Assembly: GCF_000960995.1 (NCBI RefSeq)
Contig: NZ_CP009434.1
Location: 2,418,001 to 2,482,000 of the forward strand
DNA from: Burkholderia glumae LMG 2196 = ATCC 33617
GTDB lineage: Bacteria; Pseudomonadota; Gammaproteobacteria; Burkholderiales; Burkholderiaceae
DNA: 64,000 nucleotides
Direction: 5' to 3'
The notes under the pieces are model-generated. The model did not search any database, was not told the DNA's origin, and was given only the letters and a program-made list of their open reading frames with translations. The position numbers and the translations under genes are program-made. Each line of letters starts with the position of its first letter. Positions within the stretch are counted from its first letter, which is position 1. Below are positions 35,575 through 44,582 of this stretch, piece by piece.

Positions 35575-35781
35575 CGCGGGCGCGCCGCGCTCGATGCGTG
35601 CGATCAGATTCGCGAGGCCGGCGGGCGCCGAGCTTTCGCCCTTGACCGTGCTGAGCATGTCGCCGGACAGCCCTACCGAGCCCATGCTGATGGTGGCCGC
35701 GCCCGTGAGCTTGTTGGCCCAGCCCGCGACATTGAGGCCACGCTCGCCGTCGAGCTCCGGTCCAGGCACGCTACGCCGGCA
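35575..35781 (-). pseudogene. Remnant of an NADH:flavin oxidoreductase (OYE type)
   Basis: A minus-strand frame in this stretch encodes GERGLNVAGWANKLTGAATI followed by SMGSVGLSGD and SAPAGLANLIARIERG, the C-terminal barrel region of old-yellow-enzyme-like oxidoreductases (gene order LNxAGWxKKLTG, then xxVGSVGLSG). The N-terminal half and the final FMN-binding RALL block are missing. No start fits. It lies about 75 bases after cdhB in the same direction and was probably a member of the carnitine or betaine operon that has decayed. Confidence 0.7.
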
Positions 35782-35855
35782 CGCCCGAACCTCTGCCCGA
35801 GGTCGAGTGCGCGCCACGAAGCCGGCGGGCTGCGCCCCGCGGGCCATCGCCGCCC

Positions 35856-36368
35856 TCAGCGCACCGCGCGCGGCGGCGGCAGGCCGATCACGCGGCCGGC
35901 ATGAGCGGGCGCCGGCCGGTTGCGCTGCGCGGCCACCAGGCCGGCCAGCCGCGCGGCCACGTCGGCGTCGAACGGCGCGCCGCGCGACACGCGCGTGTCG
36001 ATATGCATCAGCATCTGCTCGCTCGCGGCGACGGCGCCGCCGCAGCCGTCCGCGAACATCTCCAGGTACAGATGCACGCGCTTCGCATCCACGGCCAGGA
36101 CCCTCGCGTCGACGCGCACGGCCGTGCCGAGCCGGATCTCGCGCAGGTAGCTCACGTGTGCCTCCAGGGTGTAGACGGAACGCTGCCGAGCGAGCCGCGC
36201 CGCGCCGTCCAGGCCGATCCGCTCGATCAGCGCATCGGTCGCGAAGCTGAAGATCAGCAGATAGAACGCGTCGCGCAGGTGCCCGTTGTAGTCGACCCAT
36301 TCGGCGCGCACGACGTCGCGATGGAGCGTCGGGCCGATAACGGGCGCGTCGGGGGTGCCGGTGGCCAT
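35856..36368 (-). CDS. cdhB: CdhB-type thioesterase
   Basis: The 170-residue hotdog-fold protein has the VRAEWVDYNGHLRDAFYLL active-site region of 4-hydroxybenzoyl-CoA-thioesterase-like enzymes. In carnitine clusters it releases betaine from betainyl-CoA produced by CdhC. The start (36368) lies two bases after the cdhA stop, so the two are translated together. The C-terminal 25 residues are Arg/Pro-rich. Confidence 0.87.
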   Translation of the reverse strand: MATGTPDAPVIGPTLHRDVVRAEWVDYNGHLRDAFYLLIFSFATDALIERIGLDGAARLARQRSVYTLEAHVSYLREIRLGTAVRVDARVLAVDAKRVHLYLEMFADGCGGAVAASEQMLMHIDTRVSRGAPFDADVAARLAGLVAAQRNRPAPAHAGRVIGLPPPRAVR

Positions 36369-36370
36369 CG

Positions 36371-37336
36371 TCAGTCCTCGTCGCGCATGCCGTGGCGCGC
36401 CTTCACGCGCGCGACCGCGGCGATCACCTCGGTGATGCAGTCGTCGCGATAGCGTTCGAGTGCCTTGATGCTGCGCTCGCCCTGCTGCCGGGCGGTGCCG
36501 TCCACCACGCGGTCGATCAGCGCGTCGCTCAGCGCCGGCGCCGCCAGCCTGGTCCACGGCAGTGCCAGCGCCGGCCCGAACTGCTTCATGAAATGGCGCA
36601 TGCCGGGCTCGCCACCCGCGAGCGTATAGGTCAGGAAGGTGCCCATGAACGACCAGCGGATGCCGGCGCCGAAGCGGATCGCGTCGTCGATCTCGCCGGT
36701 GGTCGCCACGCCGTCGTTGACCAGATGCAGCGCCTCGCGCCACAGCGCTTCGAGCAGGCGGTCGGCGATGAAGCCCGGCACTTCCTTGCGCACCTTCAGC
36801 GGCCGCATGCCGAGCCCGGCGTAGATCGCGATCGCGGCGTCCACCGCCTCGGCCGAGGTGCGTTCGCCGCCGAGCACCTCGACGAGCGGCAGCAGATAGA
36901 CCGGGTTGAACGGATGGCCGACCACGCAGCGCTCGGGATGGGTCGCGCGCGCGTAGAACCCGGTGGGCAGCAGGCCTGAGGTGGACGACGCGATGATCGC
37001 CCCGGGCCGCGCGGCGCGGCTGATCCGTTCGTGCAGGTCGAGCTTGAGCGCCTCGCGCTCGGGCGCGCTCTCCTGGATGAAGTCGGCGTCGGCCACGCAG
37101 GCCTCGACGGTGCGCGCGAAACGCAGCCGCTCGGGCGCGGCGCCGGGCTTCAGGCCGGCGCGCTCCAGCGCGGGCCACGCGTTCGCCAGGTTGGCGCGCA
37201 GCTGCGACTCGGCGCCCTCGGCCGGGTCCCACACCACCACGTCGAGCCCGTTCGCGAGCGCGCGCGCCGCCCAGCCGCTGCCGATCACGCCGGTGCCGAT
37301 CACGGCGAAGGTCCTGATGTCGGTAAGCAAGGTCAT
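36371..37336 (-). CDS. cdhA: L-carnitine dehydrogenase
   Basis: The 321-residue 3-hydroxyacyl-CoA-dehydrogenase-fold enzyme has NAD motif GTGVIG at 14-19, VGHPFNPVYLLPLVE with the catalytic histidine, and the C-terminal helical domain with GIRWSFMGTFLTYTLAGG. It oxidises L-carnitine to 3-dehydrocarnitine. In some bacteria CdhA is fused to the thioesterase; here they are separate genes two bases apart. The neighbours cdhC, caiX and cdhR make the assignment firm. Confidence 0.92.
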   Translation of the reverse strand: MTLLTDIRTFAVIGTGVIGSGWAARALANGLDVVVWDPAEGAESQLRANLANAWPALERAGLKPGAAPERLRFARTVEACVADADFIQESAPEREALKLDLHERISRAARPGAIIASSTSGLLPTGFYARATHPERCVVGHPFNPVYLLPLVEVLGGERTSAEAVDAAIAIYAGLGMRPLKVRKEVPGFIADRLLEALWREALHLVNDGVATTGEIDDAIRFGAGIRWSFMGTFLTYTLAGGEPGMRHFMKQFGPALALPWTRLAAPALSDALIDRVVDGTARQQGERSIKALERYRDDCITEVIAAVARVKARHGMRDED

Positions 37337-37414
37337 GAATGATCGTCCTTCGTTGTCCCGATGAGGTGATGACGGATTGCCGGGCACCGCGAGCGGCGCC
37401 GCCCGGCGCATGCG

Positions 37415-38344
37415 TCACGCGTAGACGGCGGGCGCGCGCCGTTCGAGCGCGCGCGCCCCGCGCGGCGGCAGGCCCAGCTTCGCGCGGCCCTCGGCCGGCG
37501 TCAGCACGCGGCCGCCGAGCCGCTCGACGATTTCGCGCGCGCGCTGCACCAGCGAGCCGTTCGAGGCCGGTACGCCGCGCTCGAGCCAGAGGTTGTCCTC
37601 CAGGCCCACGCGCACGTGGCCGCCCAGCAGCATCGCCTGGGCCACCATCGGCATCTGCATGCGGCCGATGCCGAAGCCGGCCCAGTGCGCCCCGGGCGGC
37701 ATGTTGTCGACCATCGCCTTCATGGTGCCGGTGTCGGCCGGCGCGCCCCACGGAATGCCGAGGCAGAGCTGGAACAGCGGCGGCGCGTCGAGCAGCCCTT
37801 CCTTGAGCATCTGCGTGGCGAACCACAGGTGGCCGGTGTCGAAGATCTCGAGCTCCGGCTTCACGCCGAGCTGCTGGATCCGCTGCGCGCCGGCGCGCAG
37901 TTGCGCCGGCGTGGAGACGTAGATGGTGTCGCCGTCGCCGAAGTTGAGCGTACCGCAGTCGAGCGTGCAGATCTCGGGCAGCAGCTCCTCCACGTGCACC
38001 AGCCGCGCGAGGCCGCCCACCAGGTCGGTGCCCTGCCCGAACTGCAGCGGCGCCTCGCCCGGGCCGATCTCGAGATCGCCGCCCATGCCGGCCGTCAGAT
38101 TGATGATCACGTCGACGTCGGCCGCGCGGATCCGGTCCACCACCTCGCGGTACAGGTTCGGATCGCGGCTGCCGCGCCCGGTGCGCGGGTCGCGCACATG
38201 GCAGTGCGCCACCGTCGCGCCGGCCTTCGCCGCCTCGATCGCCGCCTCGGCGATCTGCCTGGGCGTGACCGGAATCGCGGGGTGCCGGCCGACCGTGTCG
38301 CCGGCGCCCGTCACTGCGCAGGTCACTATCACGTCATGGTTCAT
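37415..38344 (-). CDS. cdhC: 3-dehydrocarnitine cleavage enzyme (BKACE family)
   Basis: The 309-residue beta-keto-acid cleavage enzyme has zinc-binding H47 and H49 (VAHCHVRDPRTGRGS). The mid-region GPGEAPLQFGQGTDLVGGL and the late GHVRVGLEDNLWLERG are family hallmarks. It exchanges the betaine moiety of 3-dehydrocarnitine onto CoA, giving acetoacetate and betainyl-CoA. It lies 78 bases upstream of cdhA and 78 bases after caiX. Confidence 0.92.
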   Translation of the reverse strand: MNHDVIVTCAVTGAGDTVGRHPAIPVTPRQIAEAAIEAAKAGATVAHCHVRDPRTGRGSRDPNLYREVVDRIRAADVDVIINLTAGMGGDLEIGPGEAPLQFGQGTDLVGGLARLVHVEELLPEICTLDCGTLNFGDGDTIYVSTPAQLRAGAQRIQQLGVKPELEIFDTGHLWFATQMLKEGLLDAPPLFQLCLGIPWGAPADTGTMKAMVDNMPPGAHWAGFGIGRMQMPMVAQAMLLGGHVRVGLEDNLWLERGVPASNGSLVQRAREIVERLGGRVLTPAEGRAKLGLPPRGARALERRAPAVYA

Positions 38345-38422
38345 GGTGTTCGCCTCATGGGTTGCGTGGACGCCGCGCGTCCGTTCGCTAGGGAAAGGGC
38401 GGGCCGCCGGCGCCGGCCCGCG

Positions 38423-39367
38423 TCAGGGGCCGAGCGCGGCCTTCACGGTGGCGAGGCCGTCCCTGCCGTCGTAGCTCGTCACGCCGGCCAGCCAGCCGTC
38501 GAGCAGCTGCGGATGCTTGCGGATGTAGTCCTTGGCCGCCTCGGCGGGCCGCGTCCGGTTCATCACGGCGAGCATCAGCTGGTTTTCCATGTCGGTGGTG
38601 AAGCGCAGGTTCGACACCAGCCGGCCCGCGTTCGGGCAGCGCTCGGCGAAGCCGTTCGCGGTCAGCGTGTAGACGCGCGCCTCGCCATAGTTCGGGCCGA
38701 ACGACGCGTCGCCGCCCGCCAGGTAGTGCATCGGCAGCTGGATGTTCATCGGGTGCGGCTCCCAGCCGAGGAACACCACCCATTGCTTCTCGCGCACGGC
38801 ACGCGCCACCGTCACCAGCATGCCGGCCTCGCTCGACTCGACGAGCTTGAAGCCGGCCAGGCCGTACTGATTGGTGTCGATCATCTTCTGGATCGTCGCG
38901 TTCGCGCTGCTGCCGGCCTCGATCCCGTAGATCCTGCCGCCGAGTTCGGCGCGATGCCCGGCGATGTCGTTAAAGCGCTTGAGCCCGGCCTGATAGGCAT
39001 AGTCCGGCACCGCCAGCGTGGTCTTCGCGCCGGACAGGTTCGGCGGCTGCAGCACCGTGATCGACTTCGCGTCGAGGAACGGCTGGATCTGCTTTTGCTG
39101 CACCGGCCACCAGTAGCCGAGGGAGACGTCGATCTGCCCGGACTTCAGGCCCGCGAACGAAATCGGCACCGAGGCGATGGTCGTGCTGGGCCGGTAGCCG
39201 AGCGCCTCGAACAGCACCGACGCGAGCGCCGTGGTGGACGTGATGTCGGTCCAGCCGATATCGGCGAACCGCACCGCTCGGCAAGCGGCGGCATCCCGGG
39301 CAAACGACGGCGACGGCAGCGCGACGGCCAGCGCCGCGGCCAGCACTAGGGTCTTGCACGGCTTCAT
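38423..39367 (-). CDS. caiX: CaiX-like carnitine/betaine-binding protein
   Basis: The 314-residue substrate-binding protein (OpuAC/ProX type) has a 23-residue signal peptide (MKPCKTLVLAAALAVALPSP region, cleaved after SFA). It matches glycine-betaine-binding proteins: DIGWTDITSTTALASVLFEALGY, SLGYWWP, WVVFLGWEPHPMN. The carnitine-specific form CaiX usually works with the core ABC transporter encoded elsewhere; no permease or ATPase gene is adjacent here. AGGGAG precedes the ATG. It heads the operon, divergent from the DUF1330 and cdhR genes. Confidence 0.9.
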   Translation of the reverse strand: MKPCKTLVLAAALAVALPSPSFARDAAACRAVRFADIGWTDITSTTALASVLFEALGYRPSTTIASVPISFAGLKSGQIDVSLGYWWPVQQKQIQPFLDAKSITVLQPPNLSGAKTTLAVPDYAYQAGLKRFNDIAGHRAELGGRIYGIEAGSSANATIQKMIDTNQYGLAGFKLVESSEAGMLVTVARAVREKQWVVFLGWEPHPMNIQLPMHYLAGGDASFGPNYGEARVYTLTANGFAERCPNAGRLVSNLRFTTDMENQLMLAVMNRTRPAEAAKDYIRKHPQLLDGWLAGVTSYDGRDGLATVKAALGP

Positions 39368-39717
39368 GATGGCTCCCTGTTCGGCGGTTCCAGGCAGGCC
39401 GTCGTGAGGAGGGGGGATGCGGCCTGCACCGTGCAGGCAAGATAACGGGCCATATTCGCCGCGAGGCGACCGGCCGCGACGCTTTATTGACTGTCGGCGA
39501 CCCCCGGGGGAAACCATGAGGCCGGGCGCCGCGCCAAACGGGGCGGCGATCTGCGTCGGATCGCGGGCGCCGCGCGCTTGCCTCGCCGCGGCGCGACGAA
39601 CGGCGCGCGCGGCGAGTCCATCCGGAGCCGGGACGGCGCTTTTTCCCGTAACATCGCACTGGCGGAACGCCGCGACACCACGCGCTCGCCCTTTCCCTCA
39701 CTTCCGAGACGAACCCC
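39368..39717. other. Divergent regulatory region between caiX and DUF1330/cdhR
   Basis: The region of 350 bases should hold promoters for both directions and the CdhR binding site. I saw no clear repeat or hexamer pair to assign. Confidence 0.5.
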
Positions 39718-40008
39718 ATGGCAAAAGCATACTGGCTCAGCATTTACCGCAACATCTCCGACACCGACAAGATGGCGGCCTACGCCAAGCTGGCCGCGCC
39801 CGCCGTGGCCGAAGCGGGCGGCCGCTATCTGGTCCGCAACACGCCGGCCGAAGTGTTCGAGGGCGGCCTGCGCGAGCGCGCCGTCATCATCGAGTTCGAC
39901 AGCCTCGAAGCCGCGCTCGCCGCGCGCCACAGCCCGGCCTACCAGGCCGCCCTGAAGGCGCTCGACAACGGCGCGGAGCGCGACTTCCGCGTGGTCGAAG
40001 GCGTCTGA
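39718..40008 (+). CDS. DUF1330 family protein
   Basis: The 96-residue alpha/beta-barrel-dimer protein begins AKAYWLSIYRNISDTDKMAAY and ends with VIIEFDSLEAALAARHSPAYQAALKALD, both typical of DUF1330. Family members bind small ligands or act in catabolism; no reaction is known. It lies 50 bases upstream of cdhR on the same strand and may belong to carnitine metabolism. Confidence 0.85.
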   Translation: MAKAYWLSIYRNISDTDKMAAYAKLAAPAVAEAGGRYLVRNTPAEVFEGGLRERAVIIEFDSLEAALAARHSPAYQAALKALDNGAERDFRVVEGV

Positions 40009-40058
40009 CGCGCGGGGCGCGCGGCGGCGCCGCCGTCGCGACGCCCCCCGCTTCCACC

Positions 40059-41042
40059 ATGAACGAGCGCAGCCCGCTCCGTGCGATTGCCCCGCTGATG
40101 CCGGAAACCTTCCACTTCCTGCTGCTGCCCGGCTTCTCCGCGCTCGGCTGCATGTCTGCGATCGAGCCGCTGCGCGTGGCCAACCGCTTTCGCCCCGAGC
40201 TCTATCGCTGGCAGTTGCTCAGCATCGACGGCGCGCCGGTGACGGCCAGCAACGGCGTCGCGCTCAATGCCGACGCCGCGTTCGGCGAGGTTGCGCGCAC
40301 CGGCATGGTGTTCGTGATCGCCGGCTTCGAGCCGCTCGCCTGCTACACGCGCGCGCTCGGCGACTGGCTGCGCCGCCAGCACCACGGCGGCGCCACGCTC
40401 GGCGCGATCGATACCGGCAGCTTCGTGCTGGCCGAGGCGGGGCTGTTCGAGGCGGGCCATACGCTGACGCTGCACTGGGAGGCGCTCGCCGCGTTCCGCG
40501 AGCGCTATCCGCGCCTCACCGCCACGCAGGAGCTGTTCGAGACGGGCGCGCGGCGCATCACCTGTGCGGGCGGCACCGCCTCGATCGACATGATGCTGGA
40601 GCTGATCGGCCGGCGCCACGGTGCGGACCTGGCGGCCAGCATCTCCGAACAGTTCGTGGTGGGCCGCATCCGCGCGCATTCGGACCGCCAGCGGCTCGAG
40701 ATCGCGGCGCGCTACGGCGTCCACAACCGCAAGCTGATCCAGGTGATCGGCGCGATGGAGCGCCATACGGAAACGCCGCTGTCCTCCGAGGCGCTGGCGC
40801 GGGACGTGGGCATCACGCGGCGCCAGCTCGAGCGCCTGTTCAGCGCGATGCTCGGCGACACGCCCACGCGCTTCTACATGAACCTGCGGCTCGACCGCGC
40901 GCGCGAGCTGCTGCAGCAGACCGACATGACGATCACCGCGATCTGCGTGGCCTGCGGCTTCGAATCGCCGTCGCATTTCTCGCGCAGCTACCGCATGCGC
41001 TTCGGCGCGAGCCCGCGCAACGATCGCCACGCGCTGCGCTGA
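40059..41042 (+). CDS. cdhR: GATase1-like/AraC regulator of carnitine catabolism
   Basis: The protein has 327 residues. The N-terminal DJ-1/GATase1-like domain (about 20-190; FHFLLLPGFSALGCMSAIEPLRVAN) lacks a nucleophilic cysteine at the usual place (IDTGSFVLAEAGL). The AraC HTH domain follows (about 225-320; VGITRRQLERLF and GFESPSHFSRSYRMRFGASP). Such regulators activate carnitine, betaine and dimethylglycine operons. It is divergent from caiX, as in Pseudomonas. An ATG at residue 13-14 (MPETFHF) is an alternative start. Confidence 0.9.
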   Translation: MNERSPLRAIAPLMPETFHFLLLPGFSALGCMSAIEPLRVANRFRPELYRWQLLSIDGAPVTASNGVALNADAAFGEVARTGMVFVIAGFEPLACYTRALGDWLRRQHHGGATLGAIDTGSFVLAEAGLFEAGHTLTLHWEALAAFRERYPRLTATQELFETGARRITCAGGTASIDMMLELIGRRHGADLAASISEQFVVGRIRAHSDRQRLEIAARYGVHNRKLIQVIGAMERHTETPLSSEALARDVGITRRQLERLFSAMLGDTPTRFYMNLRLDRARELLQQTDMTITAICVACGFESPSHFSRSYRMRFGASPRNDRHALR

Positions 41043-41130
41043 GGGGCGCGGCGCGTCCAGGAAACGGCACGGGCCGGGGCGGCACCCTCGCGCCGCCCCG
41101 GCCCGCCCTTGCGAAGCGCTTGCCCGTGAA

Positions 41131-42276
41131 TCAGAACGAATGGCGCATGCCGACCCGCAGGTCTGCCTGGGTCGGCGTGGTGGACGGCGTGAAGCTGTAG
41201 CCGATCACGGCGTCCACGCCGCGCGAGGCACGCAGGTAGTCGCCCGAGAGGTAGACGTCGGTGCGCTTGGAGAGCAGGTAGTGCAGGCCCGCCGAGCCCT
41301 GGTTCCAGTGATGGCCCTCGAAGCGCGTGTGCTGGTAGCCGCCGACGAGGCTCAGCGCCGGCGTGAACTGGTAGCTCGCGCCGCCTTCGTAGACCTGCAT
41401 GTGCGAGGATTGCCCGAAGCCCTTGATGGTGGTGTAGGTGAGGTTGCCGATCAGCGTGAGCTTGCCGATCGCGTAGCTCGCCCCGGCGCCGAAGGTGCCC
41501 TGCTTGTCGATGGCCATCGGCGTGCTCGCGAACAGATCGGTGCGCGCGCCGCTGGCCGGATCGATGCGCACGGTGGGCTGACCGAGAAAGGTCCTGGTGC
41601 CGATCATGGCGTAGGGGTCGAACGCATAGATGCCGCTCGGGTCGTTCAACTGCGTGTAGGCCGCGCCGGCCGAGAAACCGCCACGCGCGTAGCTGGCGCC
41701 CACGCTGTAGGCGCTGTTGCGATGGAAGTTGCCGGCCACGTTGCCGAACGAGTACATCGCGCCGAGCCTGAAGCCGCCGAAAGGGTTCGACAGGAACTTC
41801 ACCGAGTTCGGCAGGCGGTCGCCGTTGAAGCGGTCGAAGTCGCCCTGGTGGATCGCGTAGCCGCTCGCCCAGGCCGACACGTTGGTCAGATAGACCATTT
41901 CATCGGTCATGTCGAGCTGGTCGCCGAACGACAGCGTGCCCCACTCGTTCTGCAGTCCGACATAGGCCTGGCGGCCGAACAGCGCGCCGCCGAAACCGAG
42001 CTGCCCGTTGCCGAGCCGGAACCCCGTCTCCAGCGCGAACACGGCCTTCAGGCCGCCGCCGAGATCCTCGCTGCCGCTGAAGCCGAGCCGGTTGCCATAG
42101 GACACGCCGTCGTCGAACTTGGCGAGGTGCGCGCCGCCCGCATTGCTCGCATAGGTGACACCGGCATCGATGATGCCGTAGAGCGTCACGCTGCTTTGCG
42201 CGTGGCTGGCCGGCGCCGCGCCGGCCATCGCCAGCGCGGCGGTGCTCGCCGCGGCGAGCTTGATTTTTCTTTTCAT
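41131..42276 (-). CDS. Gram-negative trimeric porin
   Basis: The 381-residue outer-membrane beta-barrel has a signal peptide (cleaved near ASHA, residue 26), the N-terminal SSVTLYGIIDAGVTY typical of Burkholderia porins, and terminal residue F (RVGMRHSF). The family motif GSEDLGGGLKAVFALETGF is present. It lets small hydrophilic solutes in and could serve carnitine uptake, being next to the cluster and convergent with cdhR. IS fragments start about 270 bases upstream. Confidence 0.92.
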   Translation of the reverse strand: MKRKIKLAAASTAALAMAGAAPASHAQSSVTLYGIIDAGVTYASNAGGAHLAKFDDGVSYGNRLGFSGSEDLGGGLKAVFALETGFRLGNGQLGFGGALFGRQAYVGLQNEWGTLSFGDQLDMTDEMVYLTNVSAWASGYAIHQGDFDRFNGDRLPNSVKFLSNPFGGFRLGAMYSFGNVAGNFHRNSAYSVGASYARGGFSAGAAYTQLNDPSGIYAFDPYAMIGTRTFLGQPTVRIDPASGARTDLFASTPMAIDKQGTFGAGASYAIGKLTLIGNLTYTTIKGFGQSSHMQVYEGGASYQFTPALSLVGGYQHTRFEGHHWNQGSAGLHYLLSKRTDVYLSGDYLRASRGVDAVIGYSFTPSTTPTQADLRVGMRHSF

Positions 42277-42544
42277 CGTGACAACCCCAGACCTGCATCG
42301 TTGTTGGAAGATCGACCCACGCGACGCGCGAGCCGGACGCCTTGCATGAAACGGGTATCGCCGGCAGGGCCGTTTCGTTCCGGTTCACGATCGGCACCCG
42401 TCGAGCAAAAATACAAACCCAATTTTTTGCCCACTCGCCTGCAGACGACCTGGACTGGTCTGTGCGCGACGGTGCTGCCAAACACCGGGCAGCGTCGCGC
42501 CTGCCGCCGTGCCGGCAGGCATCGCTCTGCAATCGGTAGCGAAG
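42277..42544. other. Upstream region of the porin gene
   Basis: The first 150 bases are AT-richer and should hold the porin promoter. An IS6-family fragment begins near 42545. No gene is seen. Confidence 0.45.
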
Positions 42545-42755
42545 CGGCGCTCGATGCAGCGCGGGCGCGGCCTGCGCGACATCGAGGAATGCGGTTCGAG
42601 CGCGGCGTCGTAATCGGCTACGAAACGATTCGCCGCTGGCTCGACAAGTTAGGGACGGCCTTCGCCTGTCGCGTCAAGGCTGCCCGGCGCAAGCGCGGCA
42701 GCAGCTGGCATTTCGACGAAATGGCGGTGGCCCTGCGCGGCGAACCCAATCTAAT
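42545..42755 (+). pseudogene. IS6-family transposase fragment
   Basis: The sequence encodes LRDIEE followed, after a one-base frame change, by ERGVVIGYETIRRWLDKLG and SSWHFDEMAVALRGEP, the HTH-to-catalytic-start region of IS6-family transposases. It stops at the junction with the next IS. Most of the DDE domain is missing. Confidence 0.75.
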
Positions 42756-43661
42756 GCCGACATGGGACGCTTGGTTGCGGGACGATGATGGAATCACGGC
42801 GAGATGGGCCGGCGCATGAAACACAACTTCCAAGGATGGAACCTCCAATCATTGACGACGAACTGTGGAAACTGATCGAACCGTTGCTGCCTGTTGTGAA
42901 GCCTCGCGCGAAGAACGATCCGAGCCGTCCGCGTGTTCCCGATCGCGTGGCGCTCGGCGGCATCCTGTTCGTGCTGAAGACTGGCATTCGGTGGAACCAC
43001 TTGCCGACCCGGCTGGGCTTCGGCTCGGGCGCGACATGCTCGCGTCGACTGGACGACTGGCAAAAGGCTGGCGTGTGGGACCGGCTGCACGAATTGCTGC
43101 TCGACAAGTTGCGGGCGACCGGCCAGCTCGACCTCTCATATGCAACGGTCGACTCATTGTCGGTACGCGCTATTGGGGCGGGCGAAAAACTGGCCTGAAC
43201 GCCACCGATCGCGTGCGTCCCGGTTCCAAGCACCACATCGCAACCGACGCCAACGGAACGCCGGTCGCGGCAATCCTGAGCGGCGCCAATCGCAACGATG
43301 TCACCCAACTGGTTCGCTGATCGAGGCCATCGTGCCGATCGGTGGCAAGCGTGGACGGCCGCCGAGCCGTCCTAGCCGCGTCTATGCCGATCGTGGTTAC
43401 GACCACGATAAATATCGACGCATCCTTCACGAGCGCAACATCCCCACCTGCATTGCGCGGCGCGGTCACCCGCACGGTAGTGGCCTTCGAAGAGTCCGGT
43501 GGGTCGTCGAACGTACTCACGCCTGGCTGCATCATTTCCGCCGTCTGCGCATTCGCTTCGATCGTCGCGTCGACATTCACGAAGCGTTCCTCAAACTCGG
43601 CTGTTGCTTGATCTGCTGGAATACCCTGCGGCGAGCACAACCGTCTTTATGAAACCGTTTC
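42756..43661 (+). mobile_element. IS5-family (IS427 group) element, copy 1, decayed
   Basis: The element carries a transposase in three frames (see 42836-43652). The right end abuts the TTA that flanks copy 2. No matching left inverted repeat is visible, so its left end was probably lost at the junction with the IS6 fragment. Confidence 0.6.
42836..43652 (+). pseudogene. IS427-type transposase, frameshifted
   Basis: Frame one (to TGA 43196-43198) has EPPIIDDELWKLIEPLLP, ILFVLKTGIRWNHLPTRLGF and the first catalytic Asp (VDSLSVRA). Frame two (about 43175-43320) has GGRKTGLNATDRVRPGSKHH. Frame three (about 43318-43652) has VYADRGYDHDKYRR with the second Asp and VRWVVERTHAWLHHFRRL with the Glu. 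IS427 elements normally need one frame change; this copy needs two, so it is inactive. Confidence 0.8.
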
Positions 43662-43664
43662 TTA
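43662..43664. repeat. Target-site duplication TTA, left side
   Basis: TTA precedes the left end of copy 2 and recurs right after its other end (44579-44581), as expected for IS427-group insertion. Confidence 0.7.
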
Positions 43665-43673
43665 GAGGCCAGT

Positions 43674-44146
43674 TCAAAAACCCTGCTCAGCTCGTCTGAA
43701 GATGTTCCAACAGATGATCGAGCAGCCAAGTTTGAGGAATGCTTCGTGAATGTAGGCACTTCGCTCGAAGCGAGTGCGTAGGCGCCGGAAATTGTGGAGC
43801 CAGGAATGCGTACGTTCGACCACCCAACGATACTTGCCCAGACCACTGCCATGCTCGGTCCGGCGCTTGGCGATCACGGGCTTGATACCGCGTTCGCGCA
43901 ACGCGCGACGATGTCGGGTGGAATCGTAGCCGCGATCGGCGTAGACGACGCCGGGCTTCTGAAGCGGTCGGCCACGAACGCCGCGAATGGGTGGAATCGC
44001 ATCAACGAGCGGCAGCAACTGCGTGACGTCGTTGGTGTTCGCGCCAGTCAGGATCGCAACGAGAGGAACGCCGTTGGCGTCTACGAGGACGTGGTGCTTG
44101 GAACCGGGTCGCGCGCGATCGGTGGGGTTCGGGCCAGTTTTTCGCC
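43674..44146 (-). CDS. IS427-type transposase OrfB (C-terminal part, via frameshift)
   Basis: The frame carries GGRKTGPNPTDRARPGSKHH, then VVYADRGYDSTRHRR (second catalytic Asp) and YRWVVERTHSWLHNFRRLRT (catalytic Glu). It is probably made as an OrfAB fusion by ribosomal frameshifting at the five-A run (T-run 44138-44142 on the plus strand) that lies in the overlap with OrfA; the OrfB frame is one base back. The stop falls inside the terminal repeat. It also has earlier open codons, so the true boundary is approximate. Confidence 0.75.
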
Positions 44147-44491
44147 CGCCCCAACGGCGCGCACGGACGACGAATCGACCGCAGCGTATGACAGATCGAT
44201 TTGGCCGGCCGCACGCAACTTGTCGAGTAGCAACTCGTGCAGTTGGTCCCATACACCAGCCTTTTGCCAGTCGCTCAATCGCCGCCAGCATGTGGCGCCC
44301 GAGCCAAAGCCCAGACGAGTCGGCAAGTGGTTCCAACGAATTCCCGTTTTGAACACGAACAGGATGCCGTTGAGAGCCGCACGGTCGGACACGCGCGGGC
44401 GACCAGGATCGCTCTTCGCTCGAAGCTTCGCAGGTGGCAGCAATGGTTCGATCAGTATCCACAGTTCGTCGTCAATGATTGGCGCTTCCAT
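44081..44491 (-). CDS. IS427-type transposase OrfA
   Basis: The 136-residue protein has the N-terminal EAPIIDDELWILIEPLLPPA, ILFVFKTGIRWNHLPTRLGF and the first catalytic Asp in AAVDSSSVRA. It ends shortly after the slippery run GCGAAAAACTGG. It begins at ATG 44491. It is intact, unlike copy 1. Confidence 0.82.
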   Translation of the reverse strand: MEAPIIDDELWILIEPLLPPAKLRAKSDPGRPRVSDRAALNGILFVFKTGIRWNHLPTRLGFGSGATCWRRLSDWQKAGVWDQLHELLLDKLRAAGQIDLSYAAVDSSSVRAVGAGEKLARTPPIARDPVPSTTSS

Positions 44492-44582
44492 CCTTGGACT
44501 TCCGTTGTTCTGATGCCCAAGGTTAACAGCTTGCCGAGGAAGTAAACAGCCCCTCTCGGGAGTTTTTGAACTGGCCTCTTAG

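Larger units (their letters stand above)
43665..44578 (-). mobile_element. Complete IS5-family (IS427 group) element, copy 2
   Basis: The 914-base element has perfect terminal inverted repeats beginning GAGGCCAGTTCAAAAA (43665-43680 and reverse complement at 44563-44578) and flanking TTA duplications. It contains two overlapping ORFs with full DDE content. It looks functional. It sits between the right end of copy 1 and a truncated IS256 gene. Confidence 0.88.

Noticed and set aside
43170..43640. Minus-strand frame through IS5 copy 1
   Set aside because: Antisense to the transposase blocks with the DDE motifs.
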